DNA from: Nitrospira defluvii | Lineage (GTDB): Bacteria > Nitrospirota > Nitrospiria > Nitrospirales > Nitrospiraceae | Direction of reading: 5' to 3' | NCBI RefSeq assembly: GCF_905220995.1 | Contig: NZ_CAJNBJ010000017.1 | Span: 62,001-126,000, forward strand | DNA length: 64,000 nucleotides | Part shown: piece after piece, positions 8,601 to 18,179 of the stretch | Position numbering within the stretch: position 1 is the stretch's first letter | Layout: every line of letters begins with the position of its first letter | The notes under the pieces: generated by a model | Databases searched by the model: none | What the model was told of the DNA's origin: nothing | Seen by the model: the letters and a program-made list of their open reading frames with translations, nothing else | Program-made: the position numbers and the translations under genes

Positions 8601-9911
8601 ATGCCAGTGTTTCGTGTGGGAATGAAAGCGTTGTCGCAGCAAGCTGCTCTGGTATTTGCCGGGAAAATGACCGGGGCATGTCTCGGGTTCGTAATGAGCC
8701 TGGTCGTCGCGCGTGTGATGGGCCCGGAGGATTTTGGGTTGTTTTCTTTGTTCATCGTGATTCTTATTTTTGGCAATGATGTACTCGGGGACGGGCTGAG
8801 TCCAGGAGTCGTCAAGTTCTATTCGATGTATCGAGTGACGGATCCGCCCAAGGCCGCAGAGGTGCTGACCAACGCACTCGCGCTACGGATACTGCTCGGT
8901 CTTCCGATTGTGGTGATTGGAGTGATCTTGGGCATGGGGTATTCCCGAGTGATGTTTGGCAACCAGTCTCATGTATTGCCCGTGACGTTGGGCCTCATAG
9001 GGTCATTCGGCGCGGCCCTGTGGAGTTTCAATCTCTCGGTGTGGCAGGCGCGAGAGGAGTTTCGGACGTACGGGGTCATGGTTGCGCTGGTGAACGTGTT
9101 GAGAGTGATCAGCCTGCCAGTATTGTTTGTCGGCGGCTCGCTCACCTTAGGCGGAATCATCGGAGCCCATGTGTTGGTCTATTTTATGTGCGCTCTGTTC
9201 GGTCTCTGGATGTTGCGTAGCCATTTGGCCCAATTGTCTCTCAGTAGTTCGTTATTGCGGGAACTCTTTCGTTTCAGTAAGTGGCCCGCCATAGCCAGTC
9301 TGTGTTTCATCCTGCAAGTCAATCTTGGCGTGCCAGTCTTGGGGTATTTTCGAGACGCCCGTGAAGCCGGTCTCTATGGGGCGGGTTCCTCACTCCTGAT
9401 GGGAGTCGATTTTCTTACGGTCAGCCTGTTGACCACGCTGTTGCCAAAGGTCAGCCAGCTGAACGGTCTTGAACAGTGTCGATCATACGTGCAGCGCTCG
9501 TTTCCGGTGTACATGCTCATTGCCGCCCTGCTGCTTCCTTTAATGCTGTTCTCCAGGACGTTGGTCGTCGGAATATTTGGTCCTGCCTACGAGGGGACGG
9601 TTGAGGTGTTTCGAATCTTGTTTGTCGGCACGTTGGCCACGTTGGTCACACATCCTCTGTATTTGGTGCTTTATACGATGAATCGACCGCACCTGCACAC
9701 GTTGTCGGGAATTGTGGCATTAGCGGTTTGGGTAGTGGCCGCCTTGTGGTTGATCCCACAATCCGGCTCCCTCGGAGCTGCTTGGACGACGCTGATTTCA
9801 CGCCTTGTGCAGTCGGTGATGATCATTGGGACTCTTTGGTTTGCCTTGGGGTTTAGTCGATCTGCCTCGATGGCCGTGCCGTCGGTCGCTACGGATGCAA
9901 GAAAGTCATGA
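8601..9911 (+). CDS. Polysaccharide flippase, Wzx-like (MOP superfamily)
   Basis: A 436-aa membrane protein with about 12-14 hydrophobic helices and the N-terminal signature of polysaccharide translocases (ALVFAGK, then VVARVMGPEDFGLFS). Wzx proteins flip undecaprenyl-linked repeat units to the periplasmic face. AGGAG lies directly against ATG 8601, so GTG 8607 (six bases after it) or ATG 8622 are also possible starts. The 3' end overlaps the Wzy-like gene by four bases, which supports coupled expression of flippase and polymerase. Confidence 0.88.
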   Translation: MPVFRVGMKALSQQAALVFAGKMTGACLGFVMSLVVARVMGPEDFGLFSLFIVILIFGNDVLGDGLSPGVVKFYSMYRVTDPPKAAEVLTNALALRILLGLPIVVIGVILGMGYSRVMFGNQSHVLPVTLGLIGSFGAALWSFNLSVWQAREEFRTYGVMVALVNVLRVISLPVLFVGGSLTLGGIIGAHVLVYFMCALFGLWMLRSHLAQLSLSSSLLRELFRFSKWPAIASLCFILQVNLGVPVLGYFRDAREAGLYGAGSSLLMGVDFLTVSLLTTLLPKVSQLNGLEQCRSYVQRSFPVYMLIAALLLPLMLFSRTLVVGIFGPAYEGTVEVFRILFVGTLATLVTHPLYLVLYTMNRPHLHTLSGIVALAVWVVAALWLIPQSGSLGAAWTTLISRLVQSVMIIGTLWFALGFSRSASMAVPSVATDARKS

Positions 9912-11386
9912 AACGAGCAGGGGCTTCCTACATCATTCCGACATTGATAGGCGGAAGCCTCGGTGCCTCCGTGCTGGCGCTCTCGGCAAAAGCCTTGGCC
10001 CTCGTGATTGCCGGTAGTGCCTTTCTCGGCATGACCGCGTCGGCAGTCTTTCCGTACTACATCCTTGTGAGCACCATTCCTGTGCAAGTCGATTTGCTCG
10101 GAGGAGTAACGGTTACGAAACTGATCACTCCCCTGGCCATAGGATTGGTCACGGTGAATGCGTTGATTCGCCGAGGGCCTTGGCCGGCGCTACTGCGCTG
10201 GCCTGCGGGGTATCTGGCCGGAGTGTTCTTCCTGATGTCGGTAGTCTCCTTGATGCTTGCTGAAGGACTACGTGGTTTACCCGGTGAGGCAGCAAAAATT
10301 CCTGTTTATGGGGCGCTCTTCTATCTCACGCTCACTTTTAATCGATCCCCTGAGGATATACGACGGCTTCTTTGGGTCATCACTATCACTGGCGTGGGGG
10401 AGGCACTCATTACTGCGGCCCAGGTCCACTACGGCTTCGTCATGCCTGGCGATTGGCGACGTAACATCGGGCTCCCGGGCGAGGGAGGTGTCGATGGGGC
10501 GTTTATGTCCATTTCCGAGGGCAAAGTCCGCGCGGAGGGGACCACTGCTCATCCGATCTTTCTCGCAAGTTTTTTTCTGATGGCGATGCCGTGCGCGACA
10601 TTCCTCCTATTTACCGAGAAGCATCTCTGGATCAAGGTCGCGCTGGGAGTAGCGCTCTGCCTGATGGGGTATGCCTGGTTTTACACCTTTGCGAGAAGCT
10701 CGGTCATAGGGTTTGCCCTGCTGATCTTAGTCGCCCTGTGGTTTCAATCGAAACTCATCCGAAAGATGACGGTGCTTCTTCTCGTGCTGATGCTGGCGGG
10801 TGGACTTAGTTACCAGGTCGTCTCGGAATGGTTTCAGGTCGGAGTCCAGACCGTCGAGAATCAGAGCCTATTCGGAAAAGCCGATCTGAACGAGGGAAGC
10901 GGGAGCTTCGCATTCCGGCGTGAATCAATCGTCGGCGGTTGGAATCTGTTTTTGGCAAACCCGTGGTTTGGGGTGGGCTTCGGACAGGCCATCAATCACT
11001 ACGTCAAACATCTGCCTGCCTGGGCCGATCACTACTATCACCCTGCCGTCATTCACAATATGTTCCTGGAGGTCGCCAGCGAGCTCGGGGTGTTTTCCCT
11101 ATTTTCATTCATAGGCTTATGGGTGTGGGCGTTCGTGAGCATTAAGCAGGGACTCAACAATCCCGAGGTCAGGCCGTATGCCGTGCTAGTCGGCAGTTTG
11201 CTCGCTGGGCAAATGATCTTTCTCATGATCACACCGATGGTTCGCGAAATTTGGTTGACCTTGCCGATGGCCATGGCCCTCGGGTCCATGGCACAAAATG
11301 ACACAAGCAATGGGATCGCGGCATCGTTGCGACCGGTACGCAGTCGTCAGCCAGTATGGTGGACGAATGATCGTGGGGCAGCCTAA
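9908..11386 (+). CDS. O-antigen ligase/polymerase-like membrane protein (Wzy_C)
   Basis: A 492-aa polytopic protein with the Wzy_C pattern: many helices, a periplasmic loop, then NPWFGVGFGQ and a histidine/tyrosine-rich loop (HYYHPAVIHNMFLEVASELG) that is characteristic of O-antigen ligases and polymerases. FARSS, in a helix before the large loop, also fits. In a locus with Wzz and Wzx, polymerase (Wzy) is the likely role, with ligase as the alternative. The start ATG overlaps the flippase stop (ATGA). Confidence 0.84.
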   Translation: MKRAGASYIIPTLIGGSLGASVLALSAKALALVIAGSAFLGMTASAVFPYYILVSTIPVQVDLLGGVTVTKLITPLAIGLVTVNALIRRGPWPALLRWPAGYLAGVFFLMSVVSLMLAEGLRGLPGEAAKIPVYGALFYLTLTFNRSPEDIRRLLWVITITGVGEALITAAQVHYGFVMPGDWRRNIGLPGEGGVDGAFMSISEGKVRAEGTTAHPIFLASFFLMAMPCATFLLFTEKHLWIKVALGVALCLMGYAWFYTFARSSVIGFALLILVALWFQSKLIRKMTVLLLVLMLAGGLSYQVVSEWFQVGVQTVENQSLFGKADLNEGSGSFAFRRESIVGGWNLFLANPWFGVGFGQAINHYVKHLPAWADHYYHPAVIHNMFLEVASELGVFSLFSFIGLWVWAFVSIKQGLNNPEVRPYAVLVGSLLAGQMIFLMITPMVREIWLTLPMAMALGSMAQNDTSNGIAASLRPVRSRQPVWWTNDRGAA

Positions 11387-11413
11387 ATGCGCAGCGTTGG
11401 AGGCGAGAACACC

Positions 11414-12418
11414 ATGGGCATACGAGTCACGGTCGTTATTCCGGCCTATAACGCCACGAAGACAATTCATGACGGGTTGGACGCCTTTGCGCGGCAGTCA
11501 TTCCCGGCCGGCGAAGTCGAACTCATTCTTGTGGATGACGAATCGACGGATGGGACACCTGAGTATATCGAACGCTATGTCAAAGGGTGGGGCAGTTCTG
11601 AGCCGAAGGTGCGCGTGCTGCGCCAGGCTCATCGAGGCCCGGCAGCGGCGCGCAACCTCGGAGCAGAGGCGGCGCATGGAGAATTTCTCCTGTTTACCGA
11701 TGCCGATTGTGTGCCGCATGTCGATTGGATCAAAGAAATGGTAGCGCCGTTCGAATCACCGGCAATTGCCGCCGTGAAGGGTGCCTACAAGACGAAGCAA
11801 CGGAGCCTGGTCGCCAGGTTTGCGCAGGCGGAGTTTGAGGCCCGGTATCGTCAGCTGGCTGCGGCGGAATATGTCGATGTGGTCTTTTCCTACTCCGCGG
11901 GCTTTCGTCGGGAGGTGTTTCGTTCGATCGGCGGGTTCGATACGAGTTTCCCCGTTGCAGACAACGAAGATACCGATCTGTCGTACCGGGTTGCCACGGC
12001 CGGGTACAAGATTAAGTTCAATCCGGCGGCGGTTATTTATCATCAGCATCCTTCGACCTTGAAACAATATCTTCGCAAGAAACACAGTCGGGCCTACTGG
12101 CGAGTCATGGTGTATAAGCGGTTTCCAGGCAAAGCGATTCGTGATTCCTACACTCCGCAAACGCTGAAATTGCAGATCGGGTCCGTGGTGTTGGGTGCTG
12201 GCGCACTGGTGTTGGTACCGCTTGCGCCGTCTGCCCTCTATGTCGCCGGACTGGCCGGCGGGCTGTTTGCCGCCACGGCCCTTCCGTTTCTGTGGCAGCT
12301 TCCGCGAGAGGACCCCGGGTTGCGATTGGCTGCACCTTTTCTGCTGGTGTGCCGGGCCGCCGTTATGGCGACCGGGCTGGTACGAACCGTGCCGATGTTA
12401 GTGAGCAAGACCGATTAA
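11414..12418 (+). CDS. Glycosyltransferase family 2 with C-terminal membrane region
   Basis: A 334-aa GT-A enzyme. VVIPAYNA opens the nucleotide-binding fold, VDDESTDGT is the first acidic motif, and FTDADC carries the DxD metal-binding residues. The NEDTDLSYR motif further on fits the ED catalytic-base region. The C-terminal 90 residues contain two hydrophobic helices that would anchor it to the inner membrane. ATG 11414 has GGAGG ten bases upstream; an ATG at 11387 abuts the upstream stop and is an alternative. It probably adds one sugar of the repeat unit. Confidence 0.88.
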   Translation: MGIRVTVVIPAYNATKTIHDGLDAFARQSFPAGEVELILVDDESTDGTPEYIERYVKGWGSSEPKVRVLRQAHRGPAAARNLGAEAAHGEFLLFTDADCVPHVDWIKEMVAPFESPAIAAVKGAYKTKQRSLVARFAQAEFEARYRQLAAAEYVDVVFSYSAGFRREVFRSIGGFDTSFPVADNEDTDLSYRVATAGYKIKFNPAAVIYHQHPSTLKQYLRKKHSRAYWRVMVYKRFPGKAIRDSYTPQTLKLQIGSVVLGAGALVLVPLAPSALYVAGLAGGLFAATALPFLWQLPREDPGLRLAAPFLLVCRAAVMATGLVRTVPMLVSKTD

Positions 12419-12442
12419 GATTCATGTTACGGAGGGCAAGTC

Positions 12443-13045
12443 ATGCAACGAATGCTTCACATGATCTGGGTAGTTTTCTTGATGGCGTGGTGTGTGGCCG
12501 GAAGTGCGCAGGCATCCGAGGCCGAACCGGTGGCGGCGCCGACGGCGGATGTGAACTGGACCGGCCCGTTCCGTTTAGGTGCGGGCGACGTGCTGAATGT
12601 CTTTATCTGGAAGCACAAAGAACTGTCGACTATCGTCACCGTTCGTCCTGACGGAAAGATCAACTATCCGTTGATCGGCGAGATCGAGGCGAAGGGGCTT
12701 ACGTTGGGCGAGATCGAGGAACGCATTAACAAGCAGCTTAAGCAGCATATCCAGGATCCGCAGGTCACGGTGATCCTGGAGGCGACGCATAGTTTTCGCA
12801 TCTTTGTCCTGGGTGAAGTAATGCAGCCTGGGGTATTCGATTTGAAGGGACCGGTGACCGTCATCCAAGCGTTGGCGATGGCTCGCGGCCTCACCACGTT
12901 TGCCTCCCGGAATAAGATTTTTATCGTCAATCCCGGGCGCAGCGGAGAACAACGGATCCCGTTCAACTACAGCAAATTCGTTCAGGGTGAAGACAGCAAC
13001 CAGAACGTGATGCTTCGACCTGGGGACACGGTGATCGTTCCGTAG
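12443..13045 (+). CDS. Polysaccharide export protein, short Wza-like (Poly_export + SLBB)
   Basis: A 200-aa secreted protein. The signal peptide ends near GSAQA; no convincing lipobox precedes the only nearby cysteine. The Poly_export domain (FRLGAGDVLNVFIWKHKELS, then VRPDGKINYPLIGEI) is followed by a single SLBB domain (VLGEVMQPGVFDLKG) and ends at PGDTVIVP. Classical Wza is roughly 360-380 aa, a lipoprotein with more SLBB-type domains and a C-terminal outer-membrane helix. Those parts are missing here. The next gene encodes a beta-barrel, so the two may form a two-part exit channel. SD GGAGGG precedes the start. Confidence 0.9.
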   Translation: MQRMLHMIWVVFLMAWCVAGSAQASEAEPVAAPTADVNWTGPFRLGAGDVLNVFIWKHKELSTIVTVRPDGKINYPLIGEIEAKGLTLGEIEERINKQLKQHIQDPQVTVILEATHSFRIFVLGEVMQPGVFDLKGPVTVIQALAMARGLTTFASRNKIFIVNPGRSGEQRIPFNYSKFVQGEDSNQNVMLRPGDTVIVP

Positions 13046-13050
13046 CGGCA

Positions 13051-14445
13051 ATGATCACACTCATGATGCCGGAACGAAAGCGACGTCACGTGTCACAGAG
13101 CATGCAGTCCCGGATCGCAACCGTGGGGCTCGGGGACAGGCAGGGCATCGACCTGAAGCGCGGGAGAAGACTTGCCGGGGCGACCTGCCGCTGGTTGCGG
13201 CTTTCGATGGCTGGGATGGTAGCCATGGCCGCATGGCCATGGCTGGCTCAGCCGATCGTATCGGCTCAGGAACCGGACAACGAGGAGTTTGTTCGGCCGA
13301 AACGAGAGTTCGGCGAGCTGCCGTCCTGGCAGAATCAGATGGGGTATGAGCGCATGCCGGTCTCGGAAAAGTTACTGCTGGGGGTCCCGACACGCCGGGA
13401 GGGGTTCACCCCACGTCTGACCGTGACGGAGCAGTATACGGACAACGTGTTCTTCACCGCACAGAACCGCGGGACGGACTACATTACCAAAATTGCACCG
13501 GGATTGGGGTACACCACATCAGGGCGGGATGGCCAGCTGACGGCGGAGTATTCCATCGAGTCACGCGTCTATGCGAAGAACACGAACCAAAATTCTGCCG
13601 TTTCGCGGCAGAATGGAGAGCTGTTAGGACTGTGGAATGTAACCGATCGGACCACGTTGACGATGTTTGAGCGGTTCGAATCGTTTCAGGATCCGACTGA
13701 GCAAATGACACCGGGCGTGATGGGTGCATTCGGGCGAACGTCAATCAACCTCGCTGCATTGATGGTGCGTCATCGACTGACCCCGTCGGTTGATCTGTTG
13801 ACCAACTATGCCAATTTTCTGTGGTCCACCGATGCTCCGGGTGCCATTAACAGTATGACTCACGAAGGGGAGGTCGGGGCAAGAGTACGGGAAACGCAGT
13901 GGAGTCGTACCACGGTGAAGTACCGGTTTCGCTTCTTCGATTTCCAGCAGGGGCACGATTTTCAGTCACATTCCGCGCTGGTCGCGCAGGAACTCGATCT
14001 ATCGGAAACGTTGGTCGTGAGTGGAACGATCGGTGCGGTTCGCGTGGAACCCAAACCCTCCACAGTCGAGGTGCTTGCACAGGCCTCCATCAAAAAATCG
14101 ATCGGCGATGCCTTGTACGAAATCAGTTATATGCGGGACGTATTTCCTCCGTCCGGAGGATTGAGTCAACCGCTCGTCGGAGATTTTATCCGTGCTTCGA
14201 CCAAGATTCGCCTTGCGAATGACTTTCTGTTCGATGCCGGCTTGACGTGGATTTTGACAAGCACCAGATCGGACGATCTGACCGTGCATACACTGAAGTG
14301 GAATGTCGGCATTTCGTACAGCCCGGCGTCCTGGCTAGTGACACGATTGGGGTATGACATGTTCGACCAGCGAGAAGACATTTTGGGGACCTCTGCAAAC
14401 CGTCTTGCTAACACAGTGAACCTACGCTTGATCGCGACGTTCTGA
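13051..14445 (+). CDS. Outer-membrane beta-barrel protein linked to exopolysaccharide export
   Basis: A 464-aa protein with an unusually long N-terminus before a hydrophobic signal segment ending at VSAQEP, so the true start could be internal (for example near 13123). The mature part is made of alternating amphipathic strands with aromatic girdles (LTVTEQYTDNVFFTAQN and later repeats) and ends in a C-terminal phenylalanine (LRLIATF), which is typical for barrels inserted by BamA. It lies 5 bases downstream of the short Wza-like gene. A role as the outer-membrane exit pore or a Wzi-like surface factor is inferred from context. Confidence 0.72.
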   Translation: MITLMMPERKRRHVSQSMQSRIATVGLGDRQGIDLKRGRRLAGATCRWLRLSMAGMVAMAAWPWLAQPIVSAQEPDNEEFVRPKREFGELPSWQNQMGYERMPVSEKLLLGVPTRREGFTPRLTVTEQYTDNVFFTAQNRGTDYITKIAPGLGYTTSGRDGQLTAEYSIESRVYAKNTNQNSAVSRQNGELLGLWNVTDRTTLTMFERFESFQDPTEQMTPGVMGAFGRTSINLAALMVRHRLTPSVDLLTNYANFLWSTDAPGAINSMTHEGEVGARVRETQWSRTTVKYRFRFFDFQQGHDFQSHSALVAQELDLSETLVVSGTIGAVRVEPKPSTVEVLAQASIKKSIGDALYEISYMRDVFPPSGGLSQPLVGDFIRASTKIRLANDFLFDAGLTWILTSTRSDDLTVHTLKWNVGISYSPASWLVTRLGYDMFDQREDILGTSANRLANTVNLRLIATF

Positions 14446-14505
14446 CCGGGCGTCGTGGAACGATCGGTGCGAGTCACCATGTACAACAGAAAGCGACAGT
14501 AACAA

Positions 14506-15657
14506 ATGGGCACAGCGACCGATGGATTGCGCATCCTGTTCATCGCACCGGCTCCCAGGGCCGGCACCGTGCAATATACCCATAATTTGGCCAATGCTCT
14601 GGCAGACCGTGGGCATCAAGTGACCCTTGCGACCGGACTAGGCTTCGAACTGTCGGATTATCCACGAAGCTACCAGGCGCTCGAGGTGTTTGATCGATAC
14701 CGGCCCAGACCCGGCAGGCTTGCGAAATTGCTTTGGCATTGTCTGACGTTCCGCCCCCAGATTATTCACCTGCAGGGGGCTCAACATCCGGCTCTCTATA
14801 TCCTTTTGTGGGCGATGTTGCGGCTCTTGGGAAGCGCCTCGTTCGTCTATACCCCGCAGGATGTGCTGCCCAATTCGCTTCGGCCCTATCACATCAAGGC
14901 GTTTCGCTTTCTCTATGGAAGAATGCGGCACGTGTTCCTGAACGCCAAACAGAATGAGCCGCTGGTGGTCGAGCACTTCGGTGTGTCCCGTGAACGGATC
15001 ACCGTGCTTCCCATCGCCGACTTGACGGCGTTTGTGCGAACGCATGTCGCGCGGGAGTCACCGAACCTTCCAGGCGGCGCCCAAGTCGTGCTCTGCTTCG
15101 GTTTGATCGAGCCGAGAAAAGGCATCCATACCCTGCTCGCTGCCGCACCGAATGTGCTTCGAGAGGTCCCGAATGCAATGATTGTGATCGTCGGAAAGCC
15201 GCTGATGGATATCGCGCCCTTGCAGCATCAACTGGAGGAATTGGGGATGCAGGAGCGAGTACGGCTGGTGCCGGAGTATGTCAGTTTTAGCCAAATGGCA
15301 GGGTACTTCACCGCCGCCAAGTTCCTTGTCCTTCCCTATGAGAATGGATGGAACAGCGGGGTTCTGGCCTCGGCGTTCGGTTTCGGAAAACCGGTGATTG
15401 CCACGCGGGTGGGAGGTTTTGATGAAGTCGTGACCGATGAGTCTACGGGACTGCTCGTGCCTCCCAAAGATGCCGAGATGCTGGCAAAGGCGATGGTGCG
15501 ACTGCTTCGGGATGAGGGGCTGTATGCACGGATGTGTGTGAACGTCCGTGCCGCGGCAAGCGAGATTTCCTGGGAGACCATCGCCGGTCTGACTGAGAGT
15601 TGTTATGCGGATGTCCTCAGGACGGGAGCTGATTGTGCAGTATCGCAGGCTCGGTAA
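14506..15657 (+). CDS. Glycosyltransferase family 4 (GT-B)
   Basis: A 383-aa GT-B enzyme. APRAGTVQYTHNLANAL is the N-terminal acceptor loop, GLIEPRKGIHTLL opens the donor domain, and NSGVLASAFGFGKPVIATRVGGFDE corresponds to the second half of the EX7E region, here with the first Glu replaced in part (ENGWNSGVLASA). The family call is firm. The variant EX7E segment leaves some doubt about the mechanism. The 3' end overlaps the aldo/keto reductase gene by 23 bases. Confidence 0.87.
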   Translation: MGTATDGLRILFIAPAPRAGTVQYTHNLANALADRGHQVTLATGLGFELSDYPRSYQALEVFDRYRPRPGRLAKLLWHCLTFRPQIIHLQGAQHPALYILLWAMLRLLGSASFVYTPQDVLPNSLRPYHIKAFRFLYGRMRHVFLNAKQNEPLVVEHFGVSRERITVLPIADLTAFVRTHVARESPNLPGGAQVVLCFGLIEPRKGIHTLLAAAPNVLREVPNAMIVIVGKPLMDIAPLQHQLEELGMQERVRLVPEYVSFSQMAGYFTAAKFLVLPYENGWNSGVLASAFGFGKPVIATRVGGFDEVVTDESTGLLVPPKDAEMLAKAMVRLLRDEGLYARMCVNVRAAASEISWETIAGLTESCYADVLRTGADCAVSQAR

Positions 15658-16501
15658 TACAGATCTGACCCCCTCCCTACTGGGCTTCGGGTGCTCCATG
15701 ATCGCCTCCCTGGCGACCCGCCATTCACGTGGCGAAGTCGAAGCGACGCTTCGTGCGGCAAGGGATTCGGGTATTACATTTTTTGATACGGCAGACGTGT
15801 ATGGACAAGGCGATAGCGAGCGACTGCTTGGGCGTGTCCACCGGGACCATGGCGACGGAATGATTCTCTGCACTAAGGCAGGTTTAACGGTCGGCTCGGT
15901 GGAGAGCCTTGTCCGCATGGCCAAGCCGGTGCTGAATCTGCTGCTGCGACGGTGGTCGACCGCACGTGAGGTGACGACAGGCACGCGACGCCGGCAGGAG
16001 CGTCAGTGCTTCAATCCCGACTATCTGCGTCGCCGGATAGAGGGGAGTGTGCAGCGCCTGGGCGTGGATCGTCTCGATCTCTTCCTCTTGCACAATCCTC
16101 CGACTGACCTTCCGCAGCGCGATGGGGTGTTCGAATTGCTCTTGCGTTTGAAGGCAGAGGGTACGCTGCGTCACGTTGGAGTCTCCTGCCGTTCATTGGA
16201 GGATGCCGACTCATGGATCGGACAATCCGGTGTCGCCTGCGTGCAGGTTCCACTCGACTGCACGCGCGTTGACGCGGCGCTGCCGATCTTGGAACGCGCA
16301 GGTGCGCTGGGCGTTGGAGTCATCGCGCGTGAAATTTTCTCTCATGATGCCTTGGCCGGCCGGTCCGTCCCCGATGCATTCCGACCGATCGTTGAACGTC
16401 CGGAGATCGGTGTGATGTTGGCGGGTATGGGCTGTAGGACACATTTGCACGAAAATCTCGCTGGGATCGATGAAGCGCTAAGGTGTGTGCATGTTGCTTG
16501 A
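15635..16501 (+). CDS. Aldo/keto reductase
   Basis: A 288-aa NADPH-type aldo/keto reductase. The catalytic tetrad is visible: D51 and Y56 in FDTADVYGQGDSE, K81 in LCTKAGL and H153 in FLLHNPP. The N-terminus YRRLGNTDLTPSLLGFG is standard for the family when GTG 15635 is used (GGGAG is eight bases upstream); ATG 15605 would add ten residues and deepen the overlap. It is followed without a gap by a GMC oxidoreductase, so the pair probably acts on the same sugar or alcohol. The link to polymer modification is inference. Confidence 0.86.
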   Translation: MQYRRLGNTDLTPSLLGFGCSMIASLATRHSRGEVEATLRAARDSGITFFDTADVYGQGDSERLLGRVHRDHGDGMILCTKAGLTVGSVESLVRMAKPVLNLLLRRWSTAREVTTGTRRRQERQCFNPDYLRRRIEGSVQRLGVDRLDLFLLHNPPTDLPQRDGVFELLLRLKAEGTLRHVGVSCRSLEDADSWIGQSGVACVQVPLDCTRVDAALPILERAGALGVGVIAREIFSHDALAGRSVPDAFRPIVERPEIGVMLAGMGCRTHLHENLAGIDEALRCVHVA

Positions 16502-18143
16502 CGCGAACACAGTCTCCGAGGGGCACACGTTGTCGGCCGACATCTGCATCGTGGGTGCTGGGGCCGCCGGTATCACTCTAGCTATGGAACTCCGGGCAAC
16601 CGGACAGCGGATCATCCTGCTCGAAGCCGGTGGGAAGACGCGGGCCGGCGAGAGCCAGTCGCTGTATCAAGGAGCTCTCAACGATTCGATCCGCCACGTT
16701 CCTCTGGATCAGGCTCGGTATCGCCAACTGGGAGGCACCACCTCGCTGTGGGGTGGGCGGTGTATTCCTTTTGATTCTCTCGACTTTGATCGACGTGAAT
16801 GGGTGCCGCACAGCGGCTGGCCGTTTCCGCAGAAAGACATGCACGACTACTATCGTCGCGCGCATGTCTACTGTGAGTGCGGGGAGTACGATTATCAAGT
16901 AGCCACGGCGCTTCCCGGTGCACATCCTTCGATGTTGCCGAGCTTTGAAGACGGGGTGGTCTGCACCTCAGGCATTGAGCGGTGGAGCCCGCCGACGCAA
17001 TTCGGCAAAGCGTATCGAGCGGATCTCGCTGGAGCGGAACAGGTGCGCGTCATGCTTCACGCACCGGTGGTCGAATTGCAGGCTTCGTCGGACGGCACCC
17101 GCATCGAGTCCGTCCAAGTGGCAACGTTCGCAGGCCGGCGTTTTCAGGTCCGCGCACGAATCATCGTACTCGCAGGGGGCGGGTTGGAAACCACGCGCCT
17201 GTTGCTGGCTTCTCGACGCGTATATCGGGATGGCATCGGGAACCATTCGGATTGGCTGGGGCGCGGGTATATGTCGCACATTCACGGGGTGATTGCGAGC
17301 ATCACGCTTACGGCTGGGCAAGAGGTGATGTTCGGATATGAAGCGGATCCACAGGGTGTCTTCTGCCGTCGACGGATCGGCTTTTCCGAGGCCGCTCAGC
17401 GGCGTCATGAGCTGTTGAATCTCTACATGTTATTGGATCGGCCGCTGCTCGGTGACCCTGACCACGGTAATGCGGTGCTGTCGGCCACCTTTTTGCTGAA
17501 ACGGCTGTTGGGTGGAAGACAGCAGGAGGAGCTGGGGACAGGTAAGTATGCGCTGTACTGGCGGCATCTGAAGAACATCCTGATGGGGTCACCTCAGGCT
17601 CTGTCGGTGTTACCCAAATTCGGGCGGAAACGACTCCTTCAGAGGCGGCGTATTCCCTCTCTGCTCATGCGGTCACGGTCGAATACGTATTACCTGTATT
17701 TTCAGAGCGAGCAAATTCCTCATCGTGACAATCGTGTGACGCTGGACGACGTGCAGGATGAATTGGGCATGCCGCGGTTGCGGCTCAACTTTCAGGTGAC
17801 CGAGCAGGATCGAGCGAGCGTGCAGCGTGCGCACAAGCTTCTCGACGAAGAACTTCGCAGGCAAGATTGCGGCTACCTGACATATCTTGGAGACGATGTG
17901 TCGCAATTGATGGGGGACGTGAAGGCCGTACTCGGACATCACATCGGAACCACACGGATGTCGGCCGATCCTTCACTGGGGGTGGTCGACGAACAAGGTC
18001 GAGTGCATGGCATCGCCAATCTATTCGTTGCCAGTAGTTCGGTGTTTCCCACGTCCAGTCACGCGAATCCGACCTTGACGATCGTCGCCATGGCCCTGCG
18101 CGTCGCGGATCATCTGAAGGGGACACATTCGGGCCTCATGTGA
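16491..18143 (+). CDS. GMC-family FAD-dependent oxidoreductase
   Basis: A 550-aa glucose-methanol-choline oxidoreductase. The FAD Rossmann motif is VGAGAAG (residues 21-27) followed by LLEAGG. The substrate domain follows, and the C-terminal GMC_oxred_C region has H483/H484 in GHHIGTTRM and the ASSSVFPTSSHANPTLT segment that holds the second active-site residue. Similar proteins oxidise sugar or alcohol hydroxyls. ATG 16491 overlaps the aldo/keto reductase by eleven bases; GTG 16485 is an alternative. I see no twin-arginine or Sec signal, so a cytoplasmic location is likely. Confidence 0.88.
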   Translation: MLLDANTVSEGHTLSADICIVGAGAAGITLAMELRATGQRIILLEAGGKTRAGESQSLYQGALNDSIRHVPLDQARYRQLGGTTSLWGGRCIPFDSLDFDRREWVPHSGWPFPQKDMHDYYRRAHVYCECGEYDYQVATALPGAHPSMLPSFEDGVVCTSGIERWSPPTQFGKAYRADLAGAEQVRVMLHAPVVELQASSDGTRIESVQVATFAGRRFQVRARIIVLAGGGLETTRLLLASRRVYRDGIGNHSDWLGRGYMSHIHGVIASITLTAGQEVMFGYEADPQGVFCRRRIGFSEAAQRRHELLNLYMLLDRPLLGDPDHGNAVLSATFLLKRLLGGRQQEELGTGKYALYWRHLKNILMGSPQALSVLPKFGRKRLLQRRRIPSLLMRSRSNTYYLYFQSEQIPHRDNRVTLDDVQDELGMPRLRLNFQVTEQDRASVQRAHKLLDEELRRQDCGYLTYLGDDVSQLMGDVKAVLGHHIGTTRMSADPSLGVVDEQGRVHGIANLFVASSSVFPTSSHANPTLTIVAMALRVADHLKGTHSGLM

Positions 18144-18179
18144 GACGGAGAACTTATTGTCGCGGGAAAGGGGAGCACC

